From: Saccoglossus kowalevskii
Lineage: Eukaryota; Hemichordata; Enteropneusta; Harrimaniidae
NCBI RefSeq assembly: GCF_000003605.2
Contig: NW_003143310.1
Location: forward strand, 899-24,446
Reading direction: 5' to 3'
Length of the DNA stretch: 23,548 nucleotides
This document shows positions 1 to 22,557 of this stretch, piece by piece. The stretch's first letter is position 1; every line of letters starts with the position of its first letter. Made by a program: the position numbers and the translations under genes. The notes under the pieces were generated by a model, which did no database searches, was not told the origin of the DNA, and saw nothing but the letters and a program-made list of their open reading frames with translations.

Positions 1-57
1 AAAGACTGAATGATTGGATGAATGAAAGACTGAATGATTGAATGAGTGAAAGACTTA
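1..57. repeat. 24-bp tandem repeat at the window edge
   Basis: Just over two copies of a 24-bp unit (AAAGACTGAATGATTG followed by RATGARTG) and a partial third. The array probably continues to the left beyond the window. Confidence 0.75.
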
Positions 58-377
58 AGCTTATTCCCAAACATATCAGTAATTTCTAGAAGATGTGCTC
101 GCCCAATTCAACATGTTCAATTTGTGTTGCGTCGATACCATGGTGCTAGTAATTAACTGCAGTCTCATGTACTTCAATTGGAGTACATTTCCCAGGGTAT
201 TCATACAGCAAGTGACTATTTATTGTGAATGTGTTACTGTAATACAACTAAAGTTATACTAAAGTTATACAACAGTCAATGATAATGTATTTAGGTATTT
301 CAGATTTGATGTGCTATTTTGCTTACTGGAATGTACCGTAGTCATTGGGCACCATGGCCAAATTAGTCTATATTAAT

Positions 378-394
378 TTTATTTTTATTTTATT
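378..394 (-). terminator. Candidate polyadenylation signals of the PCGF5-like gene
   Basis: Three AATAAA hexamers on the minus strand (383-378, 389-384, 394-389) lie about 620 nt past the stop codon, in a T-rich plus-strand tract. A further AATAAA is at 224-219. In AT-rich DNA such hexamers arise by chance, so this is only a candidate 3' end. Confidence 0.3.
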
Positions 395-644
395 TTTCCA
401 TAATTTTGAACATTTTTGAAAAAATGTAAAAACAACTTATGCAGCTATATCAAGGATACCCTCTACAGGTAGCTACTGATGTAGATTTTATCATTCAGTC
501 CATCCAGCCTCTGCCTCGTTCAGATATGGTAGCATATTAAAAATAAACAAATACACATTTATAAATATAATATAATTTAATATTTATATTGTAATCTAAT
601 ACCTTCTACTATCAACAGCCAAATATTTGTGTTGTGTGTCTTTC

Positions 645-668
645 CAACAACAACAACAACAACAACAA
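645..668. repeat. (CAA)8 microsatellite
   Basis: Eight perfect CAA units, in the presumed 3' UTR or downstream flank of the PCGF5-like gene. Confidence 0.9.
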
Positions 669-1010
669 ACACATTTATAATTTTACACAAGTAAACATAA
701 GCGGTGCTCTCCAACATTAAAATGTCCCACTTTGCATACACTGTACTAATAAAATTGTACTCTATTCAGTATCGGCAGTTCATTATATAAACTATTGCTG
801 CTCAGGATATTTACAAAACATTCGACAACAAAATATAACAACGGACTGTCATCTTGACAATCAAATTTACATAAACCAGGAGTTATGTGTCATTCCTCTG
901 AAGTTAAGTTATATACGATATACAGTAGTGATTATCATGGTTTTGAATTGTGTGATTGTTGCCAAGGTGATAAAAGTCAAATATTGGCATTTTGTCCACA
1001 GGTGCCACTG

Positions 1011-12775
<11,765 letters not shown>

Positions 12776-13316
12776 TTACATACAAATAGACTGATCAACC
12801 TAAGCCCTTTTTAAACAGTGACAGTCTGAGGCTAGTCGTGCAACAGGCCGGGCCACTCAGTGTCGCGTGTGAACTCACAATCGTTCGTGATCCCTTGTGG
12901 CACAATAAATTAACTCAACCCAGTGTGTAGGTCTGCCATGTGTGTATACACCGTGTACCGTCTGCCATTTTGACTATTAGACAGCGTAGTGGCTGTGACG
13001 TATGTTATACACTGTCATGACATCTACTAATAATAAAGACACACTATTCAATTTGTCACATTTACCCCACAATGCACACCGATCTAGCAATCCATACATC
13101 AAAAAGACATATGCGTATGTATTATTTTATACTACCACCCTGTCGACACAAGCATGCCAAGAATTTACATGGAGGAATTCATATCATTTCAGTAACACCA
13201 TTTTGCTAAGGGCAACGAAAGACACCCGCCAATTAATTGTGGGTGCAAATTTAAGGCGATATTCTAGTACCATTATGCGTGTGAAATGATTCAACACCGA
13301 GCATTGTTTTCTGCTT

Positions 13317-13334
13317 CCATGGCAACCGATTGGC
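13317..13334 (-). promoter_or_regulatory. CCAAT box beside an RFX X-box half site
   Basis: The minus strand reads GCCAATCGGTTGCCATGG: a CCAAT (NF-Y type) core directly next to GTTGCCATGG, the RFX X-box half site. It points toward the PCGF5-like gene, about 640 nt upstream of its ATG, and could belong to its promoter. Single motif matches are weak evidence. Confidence 0.3.
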
Positions 13335-14459
13335 ACGATCCACAGTAAGCAGTAGCGCGGTACAACACGGTGATGTTACCATTATATAAGGGTACATACT
13401 TGTAGAAAATCTCAATACCGGTACGGCTACACGAACTGGCTCAGTAAGCATCTGACTCGCAATGCTCGGTGGCTCAACAGTTTCATCGAGTACGAATGCA
13501 TGATGTATATGGTAATCAAGCGGCTCACTTATCACCGCTATTATACCAAACTCGTTAGGTTTACTTAGGTCACACGGTGCATATTGACATATTGTTATCA
13601 TTATTTGATTAGTTGTTGAAATAAAAGCGATAAGTCTTCAGTGGTAGCCTACCTCAGTTAAGGTCATCTACCTGACACCCAAACCATACTCCCTTATACA
13701 GTAACAATATTACACAAAGACCAACGAGAACTTGTCGCTGTGTTTCACATGGTCAATTATCGACATATAAGATTAAATCTTTACGAATTCGGCAACGTCA
13801 TTTTATTGTATTTAATCACTTAGCATCTATTAGAATGAATGATAATAGATACAATGTACAAAAAACAGACAAAAAACAAACAAATAGCGACATGTCAAAG
13901 CTAATAAAACACAGAGAAATTTGAAACAACAAAAAGTAAAATTAGTCACATCAATGTCTAAGAAGGGTTACTGTCTGAATTCAAAACATATTTTCAAATA
14001 CTAGTTTGAAGAATTAATCATTGATTTATTTGATTGAAATTTGTGCATATTTCTTTCTATTTTCATAAGTGTAAAACATTTCTTTGTTGAGCAAAGACAT
14101 GGCATCACAAAACGTTGTTCATCTTCAATCTGATTTGTGTTACTGAGAAGATATACCCGTTCATTTGCCAGCAACTGCGGTATGACGCCCTGTTTCAATT
14201 TTTAGAGTGAATGGTTACTTAGACGAACCTTAATAATTAATTAATTACCGGAGTATAATATTTTTATTTTTTGTCAATTAATCCTCTAAACTATTTTTTT
14301 TTCAAAGTGGTCGGTTCTTAGTTTATTTTCCCGTTACTACACCTTTTGATACATATTTTATTTAAAAAAAAAGAGTTTTAAAGTTTCTGTCTACTATAAG
14401 TCATTTTTCGCATTTCACAGCGAGGTTCCTCATTAGTCTTCATTTGCACACCTTTATTC

Positions 14460-14479
14460 CCCTGGTGACGTCACCAGGG
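14460..14479. promoter_or_regulatory. Perfect 20-bp palindrome centred on a CRE
   Basis: CCCTGGTGACGTCACCAGGG is fully self-complementary and has the full cAMP-response element TGACGTCA at its centre. It could be a CREB/ATF site; no gene is recognised beside it. Confidence 0.4.
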
Positions 14480-15459
14480 CACATTGCTGCACAACGCAGA
14501 TATGGTAGTGGGACTATGACACGGTTCCCGAGAACGCTCCATGTTTCAATTTTTTGTCTATTGGCTTTTAAATAATCTAAAATAAACTACCACTCATTTT
14601 CTAACAAAGCTTGGATAACAAATATTACGGTATATTATTAGTACAGTAATAATTTATTTGTTTACGGGAGTTCGGATCCATTTGTCCTACGTTAATTTCG
14701 CAAAGTGTCACCTTGGCTTGCATTGGTATATTATGAGTTTACTTTCTGTTTGATACATACAAAAACGAGGAAGTCACCAGAGGACAAACTCAATTGTTGG
14801 ATAACATTAGGTTTTGCACCCAAGAAATAAAATAAAATAACAGACAGACATTTTAAATTCATTTCTTCAAGTAATCTATTAATTTTCCGAGAATAAAATC
14901 AAGATTTTCTTCAGCATACTAGTAATTCCCACACTTGTAAAATGAATAGTTTTACTACGAGTTTTTATGGTATTCAGTGCTTGGCACTTGCATGGCTTCC
15001 CCTTTGACTGACGTTTGGTGGCGCAGTTTCATTTGTGAAGAAGTCGGAAAGCCGGAAACAGTCGACTGCGACAGGAAAGGGCGTGACCATAACTTGAAAA
15101 CTTTTTTGTTCAATTTATTCAAAGATGATTCATTATTTAATTTAATTTTTTTTACAAATGCTTATTTCATGGCAATCGAAACCAGAAACACAAATATGTT
15201 GGTGTGCATTTCACATGCACTTTAAATATGAATTCAGGTTCTTCAGCCTGCCTTCTATGCAAGTATTGTATATAAGCTACCTTTCCTATACATCACCCCT
15301 CATGCATCTCATGCAAACTACATTGTTTATTTACATTTGGAGACGCGCTGTACGACGACTACCGCCATTTAAATTGGGTCAATATTAAAAGGAAATAACA
15401 AAATATAGAATTTACATAAAAACGTGAATATATACACTGTAGATTACTTGATACCTATC

Positions 15460-15595
15460 CAGTGGCGGATCCAGAAAGGGGGGGGGGGCATGACGATATA
15501 TTATCTGGATTTCGCATAGCTTCTCTGCGATTTACGCTCCGTATATCTTAAGCGAAGCTTGGACCCCCCGATACATTTTGCTGGATCCGCCACTG
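15460..15595. mobile_element. hAT-like MITE, 136 bp
   Basis: Terminal inverted repeats CAGTGGCGGATCCAG and CTGGATCCGCCACTG are perfect over 15 bp. They are flanked by 8-bp target duplications TACCTATC (15452-15459) and TAACTATC (15596-15603), seven of eight identical. CAGTGGCGGATCC-type ends with 8-bp duplications are typical of widespread hAT non-autonomous elements. No coding capacity; the G11 run near the left end is unusual. Confidence 0.88.
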
Positions 15596-15831
15596 TAACT
15601 ATCTCCCTAACGAACTAAGATACAATACATTGTAATATGTCAAATTGAATTTACAAAGTAGCTAATTATTAGATAAATATTTGTATTAACTACGTCGGAT
15701 AATATTCTCTTTGCGTTGAAATTAAATCAACAGCTCTTCGATATACAACGACGAGAAAAAGTGTTTTTATAATCCGAGCTGACTGAGCCCTGTAATTATG
15801 AAAATTAACCACTGATATTGACCACTGTATT

Positions 15832-17102
15832 ATGTGGTGTGTACCAATGTGAGTAAGATGCAGAAAAAAACATATTCGCCATATCTCCCCCATATCGTGT
15901 GGTGTTTACCAGTGTGAGTGAGATACAGCATACAACACAGTCGCCATATCTCCCCATATCGCGTGGTTTTTACCAGTGTGAGTGAGATACAGCATACAAC
16001 ACAGTCGCCATATCTCCCCCATATCGTGTGGTGTTTACCAGTGTGAGTGAGATACAGCATACAACATAGTCGCCATATCCCCATATCGTGTGGTGTTTAC
16101 CAATGTGAGCGAGATACAGCATACAACACAGTCCCCATATCCCCATATCGTGTGGTGTTTACCAATGTGAGTGAGATACAGCATACAACATAGTCACCAT
16201 ATCCCCATTTCGTGTGGTGTTTACTAATGTGAGTGAGATACAGCATACAACACAGTTACCACATCTCCCCCATATCGTGTGGTGTTTACCAGTGTGAGTG
16301 AGATACAGCATACAACACAGTCGCCATATCTCCCCCATATCGTGTGGTGTTTACCAGTGTGAGTGAGATACAGCATACAACATAGTCGCCATATCCCCAT
16401 ATCGTGTGGTGTTTACCAATGTGAGTGAGATACAGCACACAACATAGTCACTATATCCCCATTTCGTGTGGTGTTCACTAATGTGAGATACAGCATACAA
16501 CACAGTCACCATATCTCCATATTGTGTGGTGTTCACCAATGTGAGTGAGATACAGCATACAACATAGTCGCCATATCCCCATATGTGAGTGAGATACAGC
16601 ATACAACATAGTCACCATATCTTCATATTGTGTGGTGTTCATCAATGTGAGTGAGATATAACATACAGCATAGTCACCATATCCCATATCGTGTAGTGTT
16701 CACCAATGTGAGTGAGATACAGCTTACAACATAGTCACCATATCTCCATATCGTGTGGTGTTTACCAATGTGAGTGAGATACAGCATACAACATAGTCAC
16801 CATATTTCCATATTGTGTGGTGTTCACCAATGTGAGTGAGATACAGCATACAACATAGTCGCCATATCCCCATATGTGAGTGAGATACAGCATACAACAT
16901 AGTCACCATATCTTCATATTGTGTGGTGTTCATCAATGTGAGTGAGATATAACATACAGCATAGTCACCATATCCCATATCGTGTAGTGTTCACCAATGT
17001 GAGTGAGATACAGCTTACAACATAGTCACCATATCGTGTGGTGTTCACCAATGTGAGTGAGATACAGCTTACAACATAGTCACATCATATCCCCATATTG
17101 TG
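15832..17102. repeat. 62-65-bp tandem array, about 20 copies, with 291-bp internal duplication
   Basis: The unit has CATATCGTGTGGTGTTTACC, AGTGTGAGTGAGATACAGCA, TACAACACAGTCGCC and ATATCTCCCC. Spacing between successive CATATC words is 62-65 bp. A block including one shortened unit (16500-16750) recurs nearly unchanged at 16791-17040, offset by 291 bp. Open frames on the minus strand follow the repeat and are not taken as genes. Confidence 0.95.
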
Positions 17103-17430
17103 AAGACTTTCTGGCAAATTATTCTTCTAGCTAAACGCCATATCTACTTTTCTAAAATGAGAAACGAAAAACCTTCTTTCCATGGATGTCTATATCTCAT
17201 TAGGCAAGTTTATAATTTTGAAAAAGAGATAGCGATAGGGGGAGGCAAATTAACGAAGCACACTGGCAAATGGGAATCATTTAATATGCTGTGACGTTGA
17301 CATACATGTACCTCCTTTTTCGTTTTACTTTATATTTTTTTGTAGAAATTTTATTCCTTTGAGGGATGAATTTATGTATATATATATATATATGTGGTTA
17401 ACGCAAAAATAAACTAAAATATAAAAAAAA
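17103..17430 (+). mobile_element. Possible retrocopy inserted in the tandem array
   Basis: About 328 bp unrelated to the array interrupts it; array sequence resumes at once at 17431. The insert has an open reading of about 64 codons ending at a TGA at 17292-17294 (tail KLTKHTGKWESFNML), then a 3'-UTR-like AT-rich part with AATAAA at 17408-17413 and A8 at 17423-17430. That order fits a 5'-truncated, polyadenylated reverse-transcribed RNA. Target duplication cannot be judged because both flanks are copies of the same array unit. I do not recognise the encoded peptide. Confidence 0.5.
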
Positions 17431-17465
17431 CATAGTCACCATATCCCCATATCGTTTGGTGTATC
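17431..17465. repeat. Detached copy of the 62-65-bp array unit
   Basis: CATAGTCACCATATCCCCAT and following TCGTTTGGTGT match the array consensus, confirming that 17103-17430 split a once-continuous array. Confidence 0.85.
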
Positions 17466-17639
17466 ACTAAGGCGTCACCTTTTCGCGGTTTTACCTGGTA
17501 ACACATAGGCATCGCAATTAAAAGACTCGCTTCACAACAAAGTTTAGTAGGAACAAAAACGTACCACTTCAATCACGCCGGCCACAAGTGAGAATGTGAC
17601 AAATGTTGTCGTGTTTGGACGATTTTGTCACTACGACGA

Positions 17640-17735
17640 AGATTTTTGATTGGTTCGCAAAGTGACATGCGCGAAATCATGCTGATTGGCTGAACGCCCT
17701 TTTAAATACGAAAGCCGTTTACAGTTTTCCATCAG
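17640..17735 (+). promoter_or_regulatory. Candidate CCAAT/TATA promoter
   Basis: Two inverted CCAAT boxes (TTGATTGGTT near 17646 and TGATTGGCTG near 17684) are followed by a TATA-like TTTTAAATA at about 17700-17708, with an initiator-like CCATCAG about 27 nt further on. This order and spacing are those of a TATA-type RNA polymerase II promoter on the plus strand. It may serve an unrecognised gene or a mobile element. Confidence 0.4.
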
Positions 17736-18098
17736 ATACTGTCATACTTGTATGAACTGCTCTGCGATCTCCTGCAAACAGCGGTGCCCTCCAGAATACC
17801 AGCGTTTCTCTGCAAGAAAGACTCCTGTATCTTCGTTGTTGTGTTGCAAGAAGCAATTGACTGTCGTCCATTATTACACCCTGGCACTGTGAGTTATCAC
17901 CAATGCACATTCCCTAGGCAATCCCCTATTTTAGTCAATTTATTCATTGTATTATTCTGTACTTTGTTTCTCATCATTATTTTTGAGAATTATTAAAGCT
18001 AGGAGCTTTAACTTGATATTTTGGTGTATGTGCATTTCATTTCTAGTTCTATTGTATTGTCTACTCAATTCTAGCAGTGAAAGAACGCATGTCCAAGG
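17730..18098 (+). other. Possible spliced transcript downstream of the candidate promoter
   Basis: Past the promoter candidate there is a donor-like ACT|GTGAGT near 17889, an acceptor-like tract ending TCTACTCAATTCTAG at about 18075, and a strong donor CCAAG|GTGAGT near 18096. A short internal exon of about 21 nt would lie between. Overlapping open frames at 17686-17892 (plus) and 17748-17996 (plus) have no recognised homology. I see a possible non-coding or unrecognised gene start, or an LTR-like fragment. Confidence 0.25.
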
Positions 18099-18155
18099 TG
18101 AGTTATGTGGGTGTCCCTCTCAATATCAATAAGCAGGCCTTACATAGTGACACAC

Positions 18156-19472
18156 AGAGCGTTTATTACCTACTGTTTTTGCTAGTGTTCTAGCGTGTTC
18201 ACATAGCGTTTATTACATACTGTTTTTAGTGTTCTAGCGTATTCACATAGCGTTTATTACATACTGTTTGTTAGTGTTCTAGCGTATTCACATAGCGTTT
18301 ATTACATACTGTGTTTGCTAGTGTTCTAGCGTATTCACATAGCGTTTATTACATACTGTGTTTGCTAGTGTTCTAGCGTATTCACATAGCGTTTATTACA
18401 TACTGTGTTTGCTAGTGTTCTAGCGTATTCACATAGCGTTTATTACATACTGTTTGCTAGTGTTCTAGCGTATTCACATAGCGTTTATTACATACTGTGT
18501 TTGCTAGTGTTCTAGCATAGTCACATAGCGTTTATTACATACTGTGTTTGCTAGTGTTCTAGCGTATTCACATAGCGTTTATTACATACTGTTTGCTAGT
18601 GTTCTAGCGTATTCACATAGCGTTTATTACATACTGTGTTTGCTAGTGTTCTAGCGTATTGACATAGCGTTCATTACATACTGTGTTTGCTAGTGTTCTA
18701 GCGCATTCACATAGCGTTTATTACATACTTTGTTTGCTAGTGTTCTAGCGTATTCACATAGCGTGTATTACATACTGTGTTTGCTAGTGTTCTAGCGTAT
18801 TCACATAGCGTTTATTACATACTTTGTTTGCTAGTGTTCTAGCGTATTCACATAGCGTTTATTACATACTGTGTTTGCTAGTGTTCTAGCGTATTCACAT
18901 AGCGTGTATTACATACTGTGTTTGCTAGTGTTCTAGCGTATTCATATGGCGTTTATTACATACTGTTTGCTAGTGTGCTAGCGTATTCACATAGCGTTTA
19001 TTACATACTGTTTGCTAGTGTTCTAGCGTATTGACATAGCGTTCATTACATACTGTGTTTGCTAGTGTTCTAGCGTATTCATATAGCGTTTATTACATAC
19101 TGTTTGCTAGTGTTCTAGCGTATTCACATAGCGTTTATTACATACTGTTTGCTAGTGTTCTAGCGTATTCACATAGCGTGTATTACATACTGTGTTTGCC
19201 AGTGTTCTAGCGTATTCACATAGCGTGTATTACATACTGTTTGCTTGTTTTCTAGCGTATTCACATAGCGTGTATTACATACTGTTTGCTAGTTTTCTAG
19301 CGTATTCACATAGCGTTTATTACATACTGTGTTTGCCAGTGTTCTAGCGTATTCACATAGCGTGTATTACATACTGTGTTTGCTAGTGTTCTAGCGTATT
19401 CACATAGCGTGTATTACATACTGTGTTTGCTAGTGTTCTAGCGTATTCACATAGCGTGTATTTAATACTGTC
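18156..19472. repeat. 42-47-bp tandem array, about 29 copies
   Basis: The unit contains CACATAGCGTTTATTACATA, CTGTGTTTGC, TAGTGTTCTAGCGTATT. Length variants differ by two bases, mostly ACTGTGTTTGC against ACTGTTTGC, and a GCGTGTATT variant becomes common toward the right end. The array is the longest in the window and very homogeneous. Confidence 0.95.
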
Positions 19473-20989
19473 ATGGAATGGCAAGTGCGAAACTCGAAAC
19501 CAAAATATGAATAATCTAAGGAACCGTGATAATGAGACAGTTTTCAGTTTTAATGACGTATTATAATTTTATCATATATTAAACTAGAGCTAATAAGCCA
19601 AGGTGGGTCTTCCAAATAGTTCAATTTTCCTTTGCTTGTTAAATGGATTACATTTGTCACTGACAATTATCTCTACATATCAAACACTGTATCCATCTCA
19701 AAATATTGCTTAGACAACTCAATATTCAGTGGAGTACACACGCCACGCGTGACCCCAATTTAAAGATGGGTTCTGCAAAACTGAATATTGTTAGACTGTG
19801 AGCGTAATTGTTTATGATACTAATATGGAAATCGCCTGTGTTTCGCAGAGATCTATCAGAAAAATATCATCTCATCTCATCAATGCAACTAATATCACAA
19901 ATATAGAAAAACAGAGAATCTGAAAACATTAAAATTGAAAAGAATAAATTATATCTTTGAAATATACGTAAAATACTTTACGCGAAACTTCCTTTCATTT
20001 AGAGACGTGTTCCATACGCACATTGATGTAAATCACGAATTCTCATTGAAAGAAAGCTTAGAAAGAACTCTTGTGCGCCGAGTGTATTTGAGAAATATTA
20101 AAAATTTAGCTTTTCAAACAAGAATATTGGCAACTAATATTTGCCTGCTATTTTTATTACTTAAAATAAATTTGATTTTACATCTGTGGTTTTCAGTCTA
20201 CTTTATTTCAGACACCTTTGCTACAATTTAAATCTGCTTTTTTTGAGATACCAGAAATTGGCTAATATTAATTATATAATCAATATGAATATTTTTCATT
20301 ATTAAACTAATCATGTCTGCGGATTACACCAGTGAATATATGAACCAAATTTCAATGAAATGTGATGATTATGCACATTATGCAAATTAGGCAATTAGTA
20401 TGCTCGAATTTCAATCCAAAAGTAACCCAGTCTTTGCATTGTTCTGAAATGCAATAATTGTTTTTGAGGTAATTTTAATTAATTATTATGCAAATTATAA
20501 ACAATTATTATGCATATATTTCAACAGAAAATCAATTAGGTCTATGTATTAGTATTGTTTCAAATTGCATTGTAATGTGATGCTTAATTAGTAAAAATCG
20601 ATGGAAAGACGACGAGAAAATTGACAAATTGTGTCCCAGTTTTCTAAGAACTGATTAACGGCAAGAAAAACCAAAAAAATCGACATATTCAAACTAAAAT
20701 ACAAATAAATATAATATAAAGGGTTATATATATATAAAAAAAAAAAAAAATTGGAGCCTCATACCTACATCGGATTTTAATCAGATTGAACTAGTTCCCT
20801 AATTTGTTAAAGTGTAATTTAGCCTTCATTCTTTACTTTGCACTGTATGAAGTATCTGATAGTCAACGGGTGCGTTATACGAATGAAATTCAAACAATCG
20901 ATAACTCGCTAAAGTTAAACAACTTGTGAAAACAGTGCATACTAATTTAAAATCGGCAAGTTGTAATAAACTTCCTGGCTAGATTCTCG
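19473..20989. other. AT-rich intergenic stretch
   Basis: No recognised gene. A 98-codon open frame at 19935-20231 (plus) is AT-rich with a hydrophobic tail and no motif, probably chance. An 11-bp inverted pair CAATATTCAGT/ACTGAATATTG lies at 19720-19730 and 19780-19790. Several ATGCAAAT/TTATGCATA words occur at 20360-20520, and an A-run at about 20738-20750. Confidence 0.5.
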
Positions 20990-21781
20990 CTAGTGTCCAT
21001 AACCCGTATGCGACTGAATTTGCGTGATTTTAACATGCGTGGGTGACACATTCTTCCATGTTCCCGGAACAGTTACATTCATTGTGATGATACAATTGTT
21101 CATAATGGCGCCGGCGAACATAATCTGAAACTTGTCATTTTCGGTTCCCATTGGTGAGACAGGGTCAAGTTTATTTATACCCTGATCGCGAGGTACAACT
21201 TGCTTGTTTGCATCGCTCACATAATTCGACAATTCTTTCTGTTCAGTTAGATTGAGTTCGTGATCGTAGTGTTGGAGACTAGCTGGATTCTGGTGACAGG
21301 TCAATTTTGCAATTTTATGGGCGGCGACACCAGAAGATGACAAACGTCTAACGCAAGTCTTGCGTAAAGAATGATTAGTTTTTCTGCCGGATATACCGGC
21401 CAAACGTGTAGCATCTGCCATCAATTTCCCGAGGCTATTCTGTCCGAGCGGCCGTGGATAATACTAAACGCCAGACTTGATCATATGTGGTGGAAGTGAA
21501 GTGAGATAAAAGTCCGAGGCGGGCTTGCAGGCATTTTCGAAATGTTTTATGTACTCATAATATAGTGATACCGGGTCTCGCCCGCTGTTTCCAAGAGTGG
21601 AAAACATCTTCGGAGAAAATTCTCGTACGTTTGCTGTTGTCCCATCTCTTGTTTTCGCACTTCTCTCGTGAAATTCTAAATATTCAGTACCATCTGCATC
21701 ATGACAAACGACGATATCATATTGTAGTTGACGGTACTCCTGCCGACGTCTCATGCCGTAATGTTTGCCGAGAAAAAACAT
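20990..21781 (-). pseudogene. Crypton recombinase catalytic region
   Basis: One frame throughout, interrupted only by TAG at 21466-21464, where the family commonly has tryptophan. Catalytic residues of a tyrosine recombinase are all present: Arg at 21751-21749 (GMRRRQEYRQL), His at 21373-21371 and Arg at 21364-21362 (NHSLRK), His at 21295-21293 (LTCHQN) and the nucleophile Tyr at 21268-21266 (LQHYDHEL). The usual LTGH motif reads LTCH. The tail contains a FAGAIMNNCIITMNV segment that resembles the C-terminus of KIAA1958-like proteins. Stop at 20992-20990. Confidence 0.87.
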
Positions 21782-22080
21782 TGTGAAATTAGCACTTTAG
21801 AGGTTATGGATTCCCAGCACACCGGTTTGCCACATAACTTCCTCCTCCTCAGCCGAGATTTCTTCCGATATGTGCTTTTTTCCACCCTTTCCTTGACCTT
21901 GAAATCGACTTGTTTTGCTCGTGTAGCTTGATTTAACTTGACATATTGTGGAAAACTCGATCATTTCAAGACTTGTGATTACTTTTTATCGCGAAGATAG
22001 CGCCCCAAACTACACTTCATGTTGGCGACGGAAGCTGGCTCATATTCGTCCCCGTCCTTCTTCTTTATGCTGATGAAAAA

Positions 22081-22380
22081 TTAGCCAAGAAGCTCATTCA
22101 ACTCGACCGGTGGTATGTCTTCGAGGCGCAGCAATTCTCCGGTATTCTGAGTTAGCCACTCGGTACTGCGACGGACATGACGTTCGGTAGTTTTAACGGT
22201 ACTTTGCTTCTGGTGTGCTTTTATAAAACCGTCCACTTCGTCTTGTACTTCATTTTCTGCTGCTGGTCCAAGAATTTCATAAAGTTGGACCTGTCCTATC
22301 GACCGCACCCACTGCATAATATCCATTTCGTCTGCTGCAGACATTATCGTCTGCAGGTTGTCACGGGAGCCGGTTAACAT
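22081..22380 (-). pseudogene. Crypton recombinase N-terminal region
   Basis: Opens at ATG 22380-22378. It carries the SAM-like core-binding segment typical before the recombinase fold: KTTERHVRRSTEWLTQNTGE, then LEDIPPVELNELL. A TAA follows at once, but the same frame beyond it still reads family-like sequence (FFISIKKKDGDEYEPAS) to a second TAA at 21981-21979. That continuity shows the first stop is a lesion rather than the true end. Confidence 0.8.
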
Positions 22381-22557
22381 GATGCGTAAACATATCCATC
22401 CGCAGTGCCAAACTTATCGACTAACGCGATTGCATGCAAACCTGTGTTAGTGCTTATGAAAAATGTACCTTTTTACCAATAAGAATTACCTTTAAACATT
22501 AAGATATAAACCCTGTATTCTTTATGTTATTAAAGGCATGTAATAACAATATCACAG

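Larger units (their letters stand above)
58..1010. other. PCGF5-like 3' UTR and downstream AT-rich DNA
   Basis: No coding sequence seen. The part next to 1011 should be 3' UTR on the minus strand. It includes a (CAA)8 microsatellite at 645-668 and AT-rich runs around 540-600. Confidence 0.5.
20990..22380 (-). pseudogene. Broken Crypton-type tyrosine recombinase (DUF3504-like)
   Basis: Three homologous blocks lie in order on the minus strand: an N-terminal segment (22380-22081, continuing to about 21982), a recombinase segment (about 21880-21467) and the catalytic C-terminal segment (21463-20990). The order and motifs match Crypton-derived proteins such as KIAA1958, QRICH1 and ZMYM, which share the DUF3504 tyrosine-recombinase domain. 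In-frame TAA at 22083-22081 and 21981-21979, TAA at 21799-21797 and TAG at 21466-21464 interrupt it, and at least one frameshift lies between 21979 and about 21880, since the first and second blocks are in different frames. This is a decayed transposon gene, not an active one. Introns could in principle skip some stops, but no good splice sites were seen. Confidence 0.85.

Noticed and set aside
13251-13601. 116-codon minus-strand open frame as a gene
   Set aside because: No recognisable motif, no splice or start context, and it covers a promoter-like CCAAT/X-box site.
15830-16978. Overlapping minus-strand open frames with CISLTLV-type repeats
   Set aside because: They follow the 62-65-bp array and change frame with its length variants; no domain or start context.
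19935-20231. 98-codon plus-strand open frame
   Set aside because: AT-rich, Ile/Leu/Phe-rich tail from base composition, no motif or flanking splice signals.
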